Part shown: piece by piece, positions 25,086 to 33,628 of the stretch | How positions within the stretch are numbered: the first letter of the stretch is position 1 | Layout of the letters: the number at the start of each line of letters is the position of its first letter | Notes under the pieces: generated by a model | Seen by the model: the letters and a program-made list of their open reading frames with translations, nothing else | The model's database searches: none | Told to the model about the DNA's origin: nothing | Translations under genes and position numbers: made by a program | Assembly (NCBI RefSeq): GCF_000622895.1 | Contig: NZ_AVCC01000027.1 | Location: 1 to 38,543 of the forward strand | DNA from: Herminiimonas sp. CN | GTDB taxonomy: Bacteria; Pseudomonadota; Gammaproteobacteria; Burkholderiales; Burkholderiaceae_D | DNA length: 38,543 nt | Direction of reading: 5' to 3'

Positions 25086-26054
25086 ATGTCGGATTTTGTC
25101 TGCGCAACCTTCATGTTGACTGGTATTTTGTGCGCCCTGGGCGCGGGCCTGATGTGGGGCCTGGTTTTCCTGACGCCGGTGATGCTGCCGGATTATCCCG
25201 GCATCGTGCTGTCGTTCGGCCGTTATATCGCGTTCGGCCTGATTGCGCTGGTGCCGGCCTGGCTCGGCCGCAAGGAGATCGCGGCGCTGTCGCGGGCCCA
25301 GTGGTGGGTGGCGTTCCGGCTGTCGCTGGTGGGCAACCTGCTGTATTACGCGGCGCTGGCCAGCGCGATCCAGCTCTCCGGCGCGCCGCTGCCGACCCTG
25401 CTGATCGGCACCTTGCCGGTGGTGATCACGATGGCGTCGAATTTCGCGCCGGGGCGCGCCGCCGATGCGGTGGCCTGGCGCCGGCTGCTGCCGGCGCTGG
25501 CGGTGATCGGGACCGGTTTGCTGCTGGTCAACGCCGCCGAACTGGAGCAGCTCGATGGCAACCGCAGCCTGACGCAGTATCTGCAGGGCTGCGCGCTGGC
25601 GCTGCTGGCACTGGCCGCCTGGACCTGGTATCCGATCCGCAATGCGCGCTTCATGCAGCAGCACCCGCAGATCCGCTCATCGACCTGGGCCACCGCCCAG
25701 GGGCTGGCGATGCTGCCGGTGGTGCTGCCGGGCTTCGTGCTGTACGGCGCGATTGCGCACGTCAGCGGCGCCAGCTATGCGTTTCCGCTGGGGCCGCGGC
25801 CGGCGCTGTTCGTCGGCATGATGCTGCTGATCGGCCTGTGCGCGTCGTGGCTGGGCACCATGTTGTGGAACCATGCCAGCGCCCGTCTGCCGACCTCGCT
25901 GGCCGGCCAGCTGATCGTGTTCGAGACGCTGTCGGCGCTGGCGTATGCGTTTTTGTGGCGCGCCGCAGTGCCGAGCGCGCAGGTGCTGGCCGGCATCGCG
26001 CTGCTGATCGTTGGAGTAATATTGGCGATTCGCACCTTCCGCCGTCCGGCCTGA
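25086..26054 (+). CDS. EamA/DMT-superfamily transporter
   Basis: A 322-residue inner-membrane protein with about ten membrane segments and two EamA-like halves; the first half begins GILCALGAGLMWGLVFLTPVMLPDYPG and the second ends LIVGVILAIRTFRRPA. Members of this superfamily export amino acids, nucleosides or other metabolites; the substrate here is unknown. ATG 25086 is taken as the start because the frame before it runs towards the divergent promoter region; ATG 25113 is an alternative. It is followed by a lipoprotein and a LysE-type exporter on the same strand. Confidence 0.85.
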   Translation: MSDFVCATFMLTGILCALGAGLMWGLVFLTPVMLPDYPGIVLSFGRYIAFGLIALVPAWLGRKEIAALSRAQWWVAFRLSLVGNLLYYAALASAIQLSGAPLPTLLIGTLPVVITMASNFAPGRAADAVAWRRLLPALAVIGTGLLLVNAAELEQLDGNRSLTQYLQGCALALLALAAWTWYPIRNARFMQQHPQIRSSTWATAQGLAMLPVVLPGFVLYGAIAHVSGASYAFPLGPRPALFVGMMLLIGLCASWLGTMLWNHASARLPTSLAGQLIVFETLSALAYAFLWRAAVPSAQVLAGIALLIVGVILAIRTFRRPA

Positions 26055-26074
26055 ATTGCTCCAACCGCTCATCG

Positions 26075-26614
26075 ATGACTGCGCTGCCGTTTTTCCTACC
26101 CCGCCTGAAGCTGCTGGCTGCCCTGCTGGCCGTTTTGTCGGCCCTCACCGGCTGCAGCCCGCGCCTGAACTGGCGCCAGGTGCAGGATGCCGATGCGCGC
26201 TTTGCCGTGCTGCTGCCGGCCAAGCCGGCCACGCTGGCGCGCACTATCGACCTCGACGGCATCCGGGTCACGATGTCGATGACCGCAGCCGAAGTCGATG
26301 GCGTCACTTTCGCGGTCGGCGCCATCGCCTTGCCGGACGCGGCGCTGGCGCCCAAAGCGTTGCAGGCGATGCAGCTGGCACTGGTGCGCAACATCAACGG
26401 CAGCGTCCGCAGCGAGCGCGCCACCGGCAGCAGCGTCGATATCGTGGCCAGCGGCAGCATCGGCAGCGGCCGGGAGCCGGCCCGGCTGCTGGCGCGTTTT
26501 GCCGCCCGCGAGCAGCGGGTTTATCAGGCCATCATGGTCGGCCGCAGCAGCGCGATGGATGCCATCGGCGCCGATGCGGCCGATACCTTTTTTACCTCTT
26601 TGAAAGTGCGCTGA
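26075..26614 (+). CDS. Putative lipoprotein of unknown function
   Basis: A 179-residue protein with a lipoprotein signal: hydrophobic stretch LLAALLAVLSALTGC with the acylated cysteine at C27. The mature part has no motif I recognise (LNWRQVQDADARFAVLLPAKPATLARTIDLDG at its start). It lies 20 bp after the DMT gene and 1 bp before the LysE-type gene, so the three are probably one unit. Confidence 0.75.
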   Translation: MTALPFFLPRLKLLAALLAVLSALTGCSPRLNWRQVQDADARFAVLLPAKPATLARTIDLDGIRVTMSMTAAEVDGVTFAVGAIALPDAALAPKALQAMQLALVRNINGSVRSERATGSSVDIVASGSIGSGREPARLLARFAAREQRVYQAIMVGRSSAMDAIGADAADTFFTSLKVR

Positions 26615-26615
26615 C

Positions 26616-27269
26616 ATGACTTTTGCTACCTGGATCACGTTCTTTTTCGCCGCCTGGGTCATCGCGGTCTCGCCCGGCTCCGGCGCGGTGCTGTCGATGT
26701 CGCACGGCTTGTCGTACGGCGTCAAACGGACCAGTGCCACCATTGCCGGGCTGCAGGCCGGGCTGCTGCTGATTCTGCTGATTGCCGGCGCCGGCGTCGG
26801 CTCTATCCTGCTGGCGTCCGAAGTCGCGTTCAGCCTGGTCAAGACCGTCGGCGCCGTGTACCTGATGTATCTGGGCGTGAGCCAGTGGCGCGTCAGGGTC
26901 GCGGTCCGTCCCGATGCCGAGGCCGCGCAGCCGGCATTGCAGCCCAGTGCTGTGCCGAGTTTGCGCAAACGCTTCCTGACCGGTTTCTTGACCAACGTGA
27001 CCAACCCGAAAGGCATCATCTTCATGGTTGCCGTGTTGCCGCAGTTCATCACCCAGCATGCGCCGCTGCTGCCGCAACTGCTGATCCTGGGCGTCACCAT
27101 GTGCGGAGTCGATCTGATGGTGATGCACGGTTACGCCTTTGCGGCGTCCGCGATGCAGCGCTTTTTCCGCGACCCGCGCATGGTCCGGCGGCAAAACCGC
27201 TTCTTCGGCGGGGTGCTGGTGGCGGTCGGCGCCGCGCTGTTTTTCGTCAAGCGCGCGCCGGCTGCGTGA
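26616..27269 (+). CDS. LysE/RhtB-family amino acid exporter
   Basis: A 217-residue inner-membrane exporter with the family N-terminus (FFFAAWVIAVSPGSGAVLSMSHGLSYG), the middle segment VGAVYLMYLGVSQWR and the NPKGIIFMVAVLPQF stretch near 130. Such proteins expel amino acids or their derivatives such as homoserine; substrate not known. It starts 1 bp after the lipoprotein stop, and dispersed element D begins 5 bp after its own stop. Confidence 0.9.
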   Translation: MTFATWITFFFAAWVIAVSPGSGAVLSMSHGLSYGVKRTSATIAGLQAGLLLILLIAGAGVGSILLASEVAFSLVKTVGAVYLMYLGVSQWRVRVAVRPDAEAAQPALQPSAVPSLRKRFLTGFLTNVTNPKGIIFMVAVLPQFITQHAPLLPQLLILGVTMCGVDLMVMHGYAFAASAMQRFFRDPRMVRRQNRFFGGVLVAVGAALFFVKRAPAA

Positions 27270-27274
27270 ATTGC

Positions 27275-27344
27275 ATACACTATTCTGTATTTTTAATCCC
27301 ACAATGAAACAGGGCGAAAACTGCATGAGTATGGCGCATACTCC
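27275..27344 (+). repeat. Dispersed 70-bp intergenic element, copy D
   Basis: 70 bp. The left palindrome is ATACA-N6-TGTAT, CACAAT starts at offset 25, GCGAAAA falls at offset 40, and the right end is a strong GAGTATG-gcg-CATACTC hairpin (27327-27343) that contains the conserved CATACTCC. It lies between the LysE-type and asparaginase-like genes. Confidence 0.75.
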
Positions 27345-27372
27345 CATTGAATTCATTTAACCTGGTTGCAAC

Positions 27373-27858
27373 ATGAGATTACGCATCATTGCCAGCGGCG
27401 GCACCTTCGACAAGCATTACGACGAGATCGCCGGCCAGCTCGGCTTCGGCGACAGCCACCTGCCGGCGGCGCTGCGGCGCAGCCGCATCACGCTGGCGCA
27501 CACGCTGGAAGTGCTGCCGCTGCTCGATTCGCTGGAGATGCAGGACGCCGATCGCCAGCGCCTGCTGGCCAGCTGCCGCCAAGCGAGCGAGGCCGCGATC
27601 GTCATCGTCCACGGCACCGATACCATGCGCGACAGCGCGGCGGTGCTGGGCGCGGCCGCGCTCGGCAAGACCGTGATCCTGACCGGCGCGATGATTCCGT
27701 ACGAGATCGCCGGTTCCGACGCGCTGTTCAACCTCGGCTTTGCGGTCGGGGTCGCGCAAACGCTGCCGGCGGGTGTCTATGTGGCGATGAACGGGCGCGT
27801 GTTCGGCTGGGACAAGGTGCAGAAAAACCGTTGCGCCGGGGTTTTCGAGGGCGCTTGA
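27373..27858 (+). CDS. Single-domain asparaginase-like protein
   Basis: A 161-residue protein matching only the N-terminal domain of type I/II L-asparaginases (usually about 330 residues). Visible are IIASGGTFDK with Thr11 in the place of the nucleophile, and IVIVHGTDTMRDSA with T82/D83, the second catalytic pair. The C-terminal domain is missing and no remnant is seen downstream, so this looks like a stable short form rather than a recent truncation. Asparaginase activity is uncertain. Dispersed elements lie on both sides. Confidence 0.82.
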   Translation: MRLRIIASGGTFDKHYDEIAGQLGFGDSHLPAALRRSRITLAHTLEVLPLLDSLEMQDADRQRLLASCRQASEAAIVIVHGTDTMRDSAAVLGAAALGKTVILTGAMIPYEIAGSDALFNLGFAVGVAQTLPAGVYVAMNGRVFGWDKVQKNRCAGVFEGA

Positions 27859-27878
27859 GCGGATTTCGATAAAAATAT

Positions 27879-27949
27879 ATACATATCCATGTATTTTCAG
27901 AAGTCGCAATAAAATACTGCGGAATATGCGATGAAATTTTACATACTCC
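27879..27949 (+). repeat. Dispersed 70-bp intergenic element, copy B
   Basis: 71 bp and the copy closest to consensus. The left palindrome is ATACAT-N4-ATGTAT, CGCAATAAAATACTGCGG starts at offset 26, and the right end is CATACTCC. It begins 20 bp after the asparaginase-like stop codon and about 50 bp before the metallopeptidase gene. Confidence 0.8.
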
Positions 27950-28000
27950 AGCAAAATAATTAATTAAAAGCGCAGGGGCACGCCTGCGACTCGGACCCGC

Positions 28001-28546
28001 ATGAAATATCTGACCGGTTACCCGGATGACATCAAGAGCCAGGTGCGCACGCTGCTGGCGCAGGACCGGCTGGGCGCGATCCTGCTGCAAAAGTACCGCC
28101 GCCTGCACGATGTCCGCACCGACCGCGCGCTGTACGACTACGTGGTGGCGCTGAAGAACGACTTCCTGCGCAACGCCGCGCCGCTGTCGAAGGTCGCGTT
28201 CGACAGCAAGATCGAAGTGATTCAGCATGCGCTGGGCTTGCATACCGCGATCTCGCGGGTGCAGGGCAGCAAGCTCAAGGCCAAGCGCGAAATCCGGATT
28301 GCCGCGCTGTTTCGCGAAGTGCCGCTGGAATTTCTGAAGATGATCGCGGTGCACGAACTGGCGCACCTGAAGGAAAAGCAGCACGACAAGGCGTTCTACC
28401 AGCTCTGCACCCACATGGAACCCGATTACCACCAGTACGAATTCGACCTGCGCCTGTATCTGACGCAGGTCGATGCGCACGGCAAGCTGCCGTGGCCGGG
28501 CAGCACTGCTGCTGCCAGTGCCAGTTATGCGGCGGAAAAAAACTAA
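28001..28546 (+). CDS. YgjP/M48-like zinc metallopeptidase
   Basis: A 181-residue cytoplasmic protein with the zinc motif HELAH (H118, E119, H122) and a further histidine in KEKQHDKAFYQLCTHMEPDYH, as in YgjP-like (formerly DUF45) proteins. No signal peptide or membrane segment is seen. The physiological substrate of this family is not established. A small membrane-protein gene follows after 31 bp. Confidence 0.85.
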   Translation: MKYLTGYPDDIKSQVRTLLAQDRLGAILLQKYRRLHDVRTDRALYDYVVALKNDFLRNAAPLSKVAFDSKIEVIQHALGLHTAISRVQGSKLKAKREIRIAALFREVPLEFLKMIAVHELAHLKEKQHDKAFYQLCTHMEPDYHQYEFDLRLYLTQVDAHGKLPWPGSTAAASASYAAEKN

Positions 28547-28577
28547 CCTGACCTACTCACTTTCGGATTACGCGCTT

Positions 28578-28793
28578 ATGCAACCTATCAACGGCACCCC
28601 GATCCCCTGGTACGACATCGCCGGCATGGTTTTTCTGGCCTGCCTGTGCCTGTACTTCGGCCTCGCCGCCGGCAGCTTTTCCGCCGGCGCAAGGCGCAAA
28701 TTGCCGTCGTTCGTCTTCAATCGCGGCATCTGCTTTGTTCTGAGCGCGGCTTTTTTGCTGATGGCGCTGGCCAAATTGCTGGGCTGGTTTTAA
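28578..28793 (+). CDS. Small membrane protein of unknown function
   Basis: A 71-residue protein with two likely membrane segments (AGMVFLACLCLYFGLAAGSF and GICFVLSAAFLLMALAKLLGW) joined by a short basic loop. It has no family I recognise. ATG 28578 is used because it gives a compact two-helix protein; the longer frame overlaps the metallopeptidase gene. Confidence 0.65.
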   Translation: MQPINGTPIPWYDIAGMVFLACLCLYFGLAAGSFSAGARRKLPSFVFNRGICFVLSAAFLLMALAKLLGWF

Positions 28794-28796
28794 ACA

Positions 28797-28821
28797 GTAG
28801 GGGGCGCATGGCGCACCCTAC
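28797..28821. terminator. Bidirectional hairpin between convergent genes
   Basis: GTAGGG-G-GCGC-atg-GCGC-A-CCCTAC forms a long stem with one mismatch in the 45 bp between the convergent small genes. A-rich sequence follows on the plus strand and TGTTTAAAA on the minus strand, fitting a two-way terminator; it also resembles widespread GTAGGG...GCGC intergenic palindromes. Confidence 0.65.
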
Positions 28822-28838
28822 TCATAAAAATAAGCCGC

Positions 28839-29129
28839 TCAGGTGCCGATGCATTGATCGCCGCCGGCGAGCGCGTGCTCCTCGTGCTGCAGACTGCGGT
28901 TCTGATCGACCGCAAACCGGCCCACGCCGAGGGTTTTGAGGACGCCGGCGGCGGCGTCCAGCGTTTGCAATTCGCGGATTTCATCGCGCGCGGTGCGCAA
29001 TGGGCAAGGTGCCTGCTCGGGATCGCGGTAAGCGTGGATTTCCCAGCCGGAACCGTTCCAGAACAGCGTCCACTGGAACTCTTCGCCGGTCGACATGGCA
29101 GTGCGAAAATACCCGATATCGGTGGTCAT
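28839..29129 (-). CDS. Conserved-looking small protein of unknown function
   Basis: A 96-residue soluble protein beginning MTTDIGYFRTAMSTGEEFQWTLFWNGSGWEIHAYRD. I do not recognise the family. It is taken as real because a strong AGGAG ribosome site lies at the right distance before ATG 29129, and because the frame is clean and lies between a terminator-like hairpin and a divergent gene. The aromatic-rich first half suggests a small beta domain. Confidence 0.65.
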   Translation of the reverse strand: MTTDIGYFRTAMSTGEEFQWTLFWNGSGWEIHAYRDPEQAPCPLRTARDEIRELQTLDAAAGVLKTLGVGRFAVDQNRSLQHEEHALAGGDQCIGT

Positions 29130-29200
29130 GGCAGTCTCCTGTTGGTTTGGGGCTGACTGTGGTTTAGGACGCGGCGCTTGTTTTGTCAAATGCGATTAGT

Positions 29201-29226
29201 GTTTTGTTGCGCAAAACATGTTTTTT
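29201..29226 (+). terminator. Hairpin with T-run in a divergent promoter region
   Basis: GTTTTG-ttgcg-CAAAAC followed by ATG and six T's looks like a Rho-independent terminator on the plus strand, yet no plus-strand gene ends upstream. It may end a short leader or antisense transcript in front of the flavoprotein gene, or be an operator. Confidence 0.35.
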
Positions 29227-29273
29227 CAGCAGATTCCGACGACATCGTCGATGATTTTCACAAGTTTTGAATA

Positions 29274-30548
29274 ATGAAAGACTCCATGATTTCTTCCGAC
29301 ACCGGCGTGCGCCGGGTCGTCATCGTCGGCGGCGGCCCGGCCGGCTTGATGGCGGCCGAGATTTTGGCCCAGGGCGGCAAAAACGATCAGATTCAGGTCG
29401 ACCTGTATGACGCGATGCCGTCGGTCGGGCGCAAGTTTTTGCTGGCCGGCAAGGGCGGCATGAACATTACCCACGCCGAGCCGTTCGAGGCCTTCCTGAC
29501 GCGCTACGGCGCGCGCCGGGCGCAGCTTGCGCCGCTGCTGGAGGCTTTCGGGCCGGAGGCGTTGCGCCAATGGGCGGCTGGGCTGGGCGTGGCGACCTTC
29601 GTCGGCAGTTCCGGCCGCGTTTTTCCGGCCGACATGAAGGCCGCGCCGCTGTTGCGCGCCTGGCTGCAGCGCCTGCGCGCAGCCGGGGTGCGCTTCCACA
29701 TGCGCCAGCGCTGGCGCGGCTGGGATGACGACGGCGCGCTGCGCTTTGCCGCTGCCGATGGCGCCGCGCTGGTGCGGCCGGATGCGGTGGTGCTGGCGCT
29801 GGGCGGCGGCAGTTGGGCCCGGCTCGGCTCCGACGGCGCCTGGCTGCCGCTGCTGGCCGCGCGCGGGGTCGAAGTGGCGCCGCTGCAGCCGTCGAATTGC
29901 GGCTTCGAGTGCGCGTGGAGCGCGCATTTCAGCAGCCGCTACGCCGGTTCCCCGTTGAGCACGGTGGCGCTCAGCCTGGCCGGCGGCGACGCGCAGATGC
30001 CGCCCCGCAAAGGCCAGTTCGTGATTACCGAACACGGGGTCGAAGGCAGCCTGATCTATGCGTTTTCGGCCGCCATCCGCGACGCCATCGCGGCCCGCGG
30101 CAGCGCCACCGTGCTGCTCGACCTGGCGCCCGACTGGACGCTGGAGCGCGTCAGCGCAGAACTCCATCGGCCGCGCGGCGCGCGCTCGATCGCCAGCCAC
30201 CTGCAAAGCCGCCTCAACATTGGCGGCGTGAAGTCCGGCCTGCTGCGCGAACTGGTCAGCAAGGAAGACTTCGCCCAGCCGGCAGTGCTGGCGGCCAGGA
30301 TCAAGGCGCTGCCGCTGACCTTGAGCGCAGCGCGCCCGCTCGATGAAGCGATCAGCAGCGCCGGCGGGGTGCGCTTCGAGGCGCTGGGACCGGATCTGAT
30401 GCTCAAAGCGCTGCCGGGCGTATTTTGCGCCGGCGAAATGCTGGACTGGGAAGCGCCGACCGGTGGCTATCTGCTGAGCGCCTGCTTCGCCAGCGGCCGC
30501 GCGGCCGGGCGCGGCGCGCTGGAATGGCTGCAGCGCAGCGGCGCCTAA
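29274..30548 (+). CDS. HI0933/TIGR03862-type flavoprotein (NAD(P)/FAD-dependent oxidoreductase)
   Basis: A 424-residue FAD enzyme. The dinucleotide fold is VVIVGGGPAGLMAAEILAQGG near residues 15-35, followed by the family stretch VGRKFLLAGKGGMNITHAEPF. A second FAD contact is VLALGGGSWARLGSDGAW, and the C-terminus has FCAGEMLDWEAPTGGYLLSACFASGRAAG. The reaction is unknown for this family. Its stop lies 13 bp from the convergent hutD stop with no hairpin between. Confidence 0.9.
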   Translation: MKDSMISSDTGVRRVVIVGGGPAGLMAAEILAQGGKNDQIQVDLYDAMPSVGRKFLLAGKGGMNITHAEPFEAFLTRYGARRAQLAPLLEAFGPEALRQWAAGLGVATFVGSSGRVFPADMKAAPLLRAWLQRLRAAGVRFHMRQRWRGWDDDGALRFAAADGAALVRPDAVVLALGGGSWARLGSDGAWLPLLAARGVEVAPLQPSNCGFECAWSAHFSSRYAGSPLSTVALSLAGGDAQMPPRKGQFVITEHGVEGSLIYAFSAAIRDAIAARGSATVLLDLAPDWTLERVSAELHRPRGARSIASHLQSRLNIGGVKSGLLRELVSKEDFAQPAVLAARIKALPLTLSAARPLDEAISSAGGVRFEALGPDLMLKALPGVFCAGEMLDWEAPTGGYLLSACFASGRAAGRGALEWLQRSGA

Positions 30549-30561
30549 GCGCCGCGCTGGA

Positions 30562-31218
30562 TCAGGCTTGCGGGAATATATCGACTAGCATGATTTCCGC
30601 GTGCGCGGCATGCAGGATAAGCGGCTGGCCGGCTGCGGTCAGCAGCACGGCATCGCCGGGCGCCAGTTGGGCTGCGGGCAGGTGCGGCGCCAGGATGCAC
30701 GGTGTGCCGCGCACCACATACAGCAGGCTGGCATGGCCGGGGCGGGGGATGCAGACTGCGCCGGCCAGCGCCAGCCGGTCGAGCCGGTGCGTGAACTGCT
30801 GCCGCCGCGTCATGACGTTAAAGTCGGTCACGGCTCCCGCCGGCAGGCAGGAATCGATCGGCTCCTCGCCGCTGAAGACGAGCGCCGGGGTGCGGGTGGT
30901 CAGGATTCGCCGGGAGCGCTGTTCGGGGTGCTGCAGCAACAGCGCTTCGCCTTCAATCAGGGCCAGCGAGCGGTCGATGCCGGGGAAGAACGAAAACGGG
31001 CCGGCGCTGCGGACGGTTGCCACGCTGATGCGCCACCCGAAATCGTCCATGCTGCTGCCGTGCGGGTAGCGCAGCACTTCGCGCGTGGTGCCGCCGCCAT
31101 TTTTCCAGGGCTGGATGCGCTGGCCGGCCTTGGTCAGCACGAGCGGCGCCGCCCGCCTGCGCCGGCTGCAGCCGGACAGGAGGGGGCGGGATGCCTGCGG
31201 CAAGAGCCTGAAATTCAA
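30562..31218 (-). CDS. hutD: HutD-family protein
   Basis: A HutD/Ves cupin-like protein associated with histidine use; HutD is proposed to limit the pathway, perhaps by binding formylglutamate or urocanate. Core motifs: PWKNGGGTTREVLRYP, FGWRISVATVRSAGPFSFFPGIDR, and TDFNVMTRR. The start is uncertain. No ATG gives a normal N-terminus: TTG 31218 overlaps the hutG stop as TTGA, while GTG 31140 would put the start closest to that of known HutD proteins. The ATG at 31296 lies inside hutG. It is last in the transporter-hutG-hutD unit. Confidence 0.85.
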   Translation of the reverse strand: MNFRLLPQASRPLLSGCSRRRRAAPLVLTKAGQRIQPWKNGGGTTREVLRYPHGSSMDDFGWRISVATVRSAGPFSFFPGIDRSLALIEGEALLLQHPEQRSRRILTTRTPALVFSGEEPIDSCLPAGAVTDFNVMTRRQQFTHRLDRLALAGAVCIPRPGHASLLYVVRGTPCILAPHLPAAQLAPGDAVLLTAAGQPLILHAAHAEIMLVDIFPQA

Positions 31219-32150
31219 TTGTCTTGCAGTAAGGTATGGGCCAGGCGCGCCGCCACTTTTGCGGTCAGCCCGTCGCGATCGAAGCTCGGATTGCATTCGG
31301 CAATGTCGGCTGCGATCAGCTTGCCGGAATCCTTGGCCAGCCGCACCAGGTATTCAACCTTTTCGAGTGGCACGCCATAGGCCGCAGGGGCGGAAACCCC
31401 CGGCGCCTTTTCGGCCGGCAGCACATCCAGGTCGATCGTCAGATACACATGGCTGGCTGCGGCGAGCTGCTGCTGCAACTCCTGCCCGAAATCGGCCAGG
31501 TTGCCGAAAGCGATCTCGCTGTCGAGGCTGAAGTGCACGCCCAGTTCCCGGGCGCGGGCAAACAGGGCCGGCGTGTTGCCCAGCCGGCTGATGCCGTAGC
31601 ATAGGTAGTGGAACGCGACCCCGGCCTGCTCGCACCACTGTGCAATCTGGCGGAACGGCGTGCCCGAACTGGCTTGGTCAGCTTGCCGCAAATCGAAATG
31701 GGCGTCGAAGTTGACGATCAGCAGGCGGCCGCTACGCAAGGCCGGCCCGAGATGCCGGGCGATGCCTATGAAGGTGCCGTAGGCGACCTCATGGCCGCCG
31801 CCCAAAACCACCGGGAAGGCTTGCTGCACCAGGGCTTGCTGCACCTGGCCGGCCAGGCGCAGTTGCGCCTGTTCCAGCGCGCCATCAGTGCAGGCGATGT
31901 TGCCGGCGTCGAACAAGCGCCCGATGCCGTGCGCAGGAAGGTTGGCCAGCATGCGGCGGATCGCATCCGGCCCCTGCGCCGCACCGACGCGGCCATGATT
32001 GCGGCGCACCCCTTCGTCGCAGGCAAAGCCGATCAGGGCTGCGCCGCCTTCGGATGCTTCATCGAACGGTTGCACCACCTGATGCAGGCGACGGGTATCG
32101 CCTGCGCTGTCGGCATCCTGCCGTCCGGCCCAGAGCAGTTGGTCCATCAT
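31215..32150 (-). CDS. hutG: Formimidoylglutamase HutG
   Basis: A 311-residue arginase-family enzyme that splits N-formimidoyl-glutamate into glutamate and formamide, the end of one histidine breakdown route. HutG-type features: LWAGRQD and RRLHQVV at the N-terminus, [27 protein letters not shown], and the manganese motifs [18 protein letters not shown] and TIDLDVLP. The start overlaps the ABC ATPase stop as ATGA. Unusually, hutH, hutU, hutI and hutC are not in the window; its partners are an amino acid ABC transporter and hutD. Confidence 0.93.
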   Translation of the reverse strand: MMDQLLWAGRQDADSAGDTRRLHQVVQPFDEASEGGAALIGFACDEGVRRNHGRVGAAQGPDAIRRMLANLPAHGIGRLFDAGNIACTDGALEQAQLRLAGQVQQALVQQAFPVVLGGGHEVAYGTFIGIARHLGPALRSGRLLIVNFDAHFDLRQADQASSGTPFRQIAQWCEQAGVAFHYLCYGISRLGNTPALFARARELGVHFSLDSEIAFGNLADFGQELQQQLAAASHVYLTIDLDVLPAEKAPGVSAPAAYGVPLEKVEYLVRLAKDSGKLIAADIAECNPSFDRDGLTAKVAARLAHTLLQDN

Positions 32151-32923
32151 GCACCGTTGCTTTGCTGGTTGCGCGACAGCACCGCCTGCAGGAAGCTGCG
32201 GGTGCGCTCTTCGCGCGGCTGCACGAAGATCTGGTCCGGCGCGCCGGATTCGACGATGCGGCCCTGATCCATCACCACCACGACATCCGCCACTTCGCGC
32301 GCGAAGCCCATTTCATGCGTGACCACCAGCATCGTCATGCCCTCGTTGGCAAGCGCCTTCATTACCTGCAGCACTTCGCCCACCAGTTCCGGGTCCAGCG
32401 CCGAAGTCGGCTCGTCGAACAGCATGACTTGCGGCTTCATCGCCAGCGCGCGGGCGATCGCGACCCGCTGCTTCTGGCCGCCGGACAGCGTCGCCGGCAT
32501 GGCGTCCGCCTTGTGCTCCAGCCCGACCTTGGCCAGCAGCGCGCGGGCCTGGGTTTCCGCGGCATGCTTGTCCACGCCTTGAATCTTGTGCGGCCCGACC
32601 GTTACATTTTCCAGTACCGACAAATGCGGGAACAGGTTGAACGATTGAAACACCATGCCGACGTGTTCCCGCAGATGGTTCAAGGAATGGTCGGGCAGCA
32701 TGCGGCCGTCGGTCAGCAGCTTCTGATCGCAGATTTCAATGCTGCCTTCTTCCGCCACTTCCAGGCCGTTGCAGCAGCGCAGCAAGGTGCTTTTCCCCGA
32801 GCCGCTGGGCCCGATGATGACGATCACCTGGGACGGCTGCACTTCCATGTCGATGCCATGCAAGATGCGGTTGCCCGAAAACGATTTTCCCAGACCGCTG
32901 AGTTTGATGATGGGTTGCTTCAT
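32147..32923 (-). CDS. Polar amino acid ABC transporter, ATP-binding subunit
   Basis: A 258-residue ATPase of the GlnQ/HisP type. Walker A is [13 protein letters not shown] near residue 36, the signature [19 protein letters not shown] near 140, and Walker [17 protein letters not shown] follows. It overlaps both the permease gene before it and hutG after it by 4 bp, so the three are translated together. It powers uptake of the ligand bound by the periplasmic protein at 33629-34378. Confidence 0.95.
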   Translation of the reverse strand: MKQPIIKLSGLGKSFSGNRILHGIDMEVQPSQVIVIIGPSGSGKSTLLRCCNGLEVAEEGSIEICDQKLLTDGRMLPDHSLNHLREHVGMVFQSFNLFPHLSVLENVTVGPHKIQGVDKHAAETQARALLAKVGLEHKADAMPATLSGGQKQRVAIARALAMKPQVMLFDEPTSALDPELVGEVLQVMKALANEGMTMLVVTHEMGFAREVADVVVVMDQGRIVESGAPDQIFVQPREERTRSFLQAVLSRNQQSNGA

Positions 32924-33594
32924 TGCACCGTTCCTCCTGCGCGTAAGTGCCGCTCAATTCTTTGCAATATTTTGCTGGTGACGGTGGTTAACACCAGATA
33001 CACCAGGGCGATGGCTAGATACACTTCCAGCGAGCGATACGAAACGCTGATGATTTTCTGCCCTTCGTGCATCAGGTCGGCGATGGTCAGCAACGACACC
33101 AGGGCCGAGTTCTTGATCAGTGCAATGAACTCATTGCCCAGCGGCGGGATCATGCGCACCACCGCTTGCGGCAGGATGATCGTGCGCATCGCGGTGCCGG
33201 ACGACATGCCGAGCGAACGCGCCGCTTCCATCTGCCCCTTGTCGATCGATTGAATCGCGCCCCGGACAATTTCCGAGACGTAGGCGCCGGAATAGACCCC
33301 CAGCCCGAGAATGCCGCAGACGAAGGCCGGCAGCAGGATGTCGAACGCCGGCAAGCCGAAGAACAGCAAAAACAACTGCACCAGCAGCGGCGTGCCGCGG
33401 ATGAAGGTGACATAGGTCGAACAGATGGCGTAGATCAGCCGCTTGCCCGGGTCCAGCCGGCCCATCCCGACCAGCAAGCCCAGCACGCAACCCAACAGCA
33501 GCGACGCCGACGTAATTTCCACCGTCACCAGGGTGCCGTGCGCCAACTCGTTCCAGCCGGCAAGAACCGGTAAAAAATCAAAGCTCAATTGCAT
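32920..33594 (-). CDS. Polar amino acid ABC transporter, permease subunit
   Basis: A 224-residue membrane permease of the HisM/GlnP family with about five segments. It carries the EAA loop as [35 protein letters not shown] and the N-terminal [24 protein letters not shown]. Only one permease gene is present, so the transporter probably uses a homodimer. It follows the binding-protein gene by 34 bp. Confidence 0.95.
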   Translation of the reverse strand: MQLSFDFLPVLAGWNELAHGTLVTVEITSASLLLGCVLGLLVGMGRLDPGKRLIYAICSTYVTFIRGTPLLVQLFLLFFGLPAFDILLPAFVCGILGLGVYSGAYVSEIVRGAIQSIDKGQMEAARSLGMSSGTAMRTIILPQAVVRMIPPLGNEFIALIKNSALVSLLTIADLMHEGQKIISVSYRSLEVYLAIALVYLVLTTVTSKILQRIERHLRAGGTVQ

Positions 33595-33628
33595 TTCTCC
33601 TCATTCACAATCGATATCTGTGCCGCGA

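Noticed and set aside
27265-27352. Target-site duplication around element copy D (TGAATT on both sides)
   Set aside because: The two TGAATT copies are at unequal distances from the element ends, and no similar duplication is seen around the other copies.
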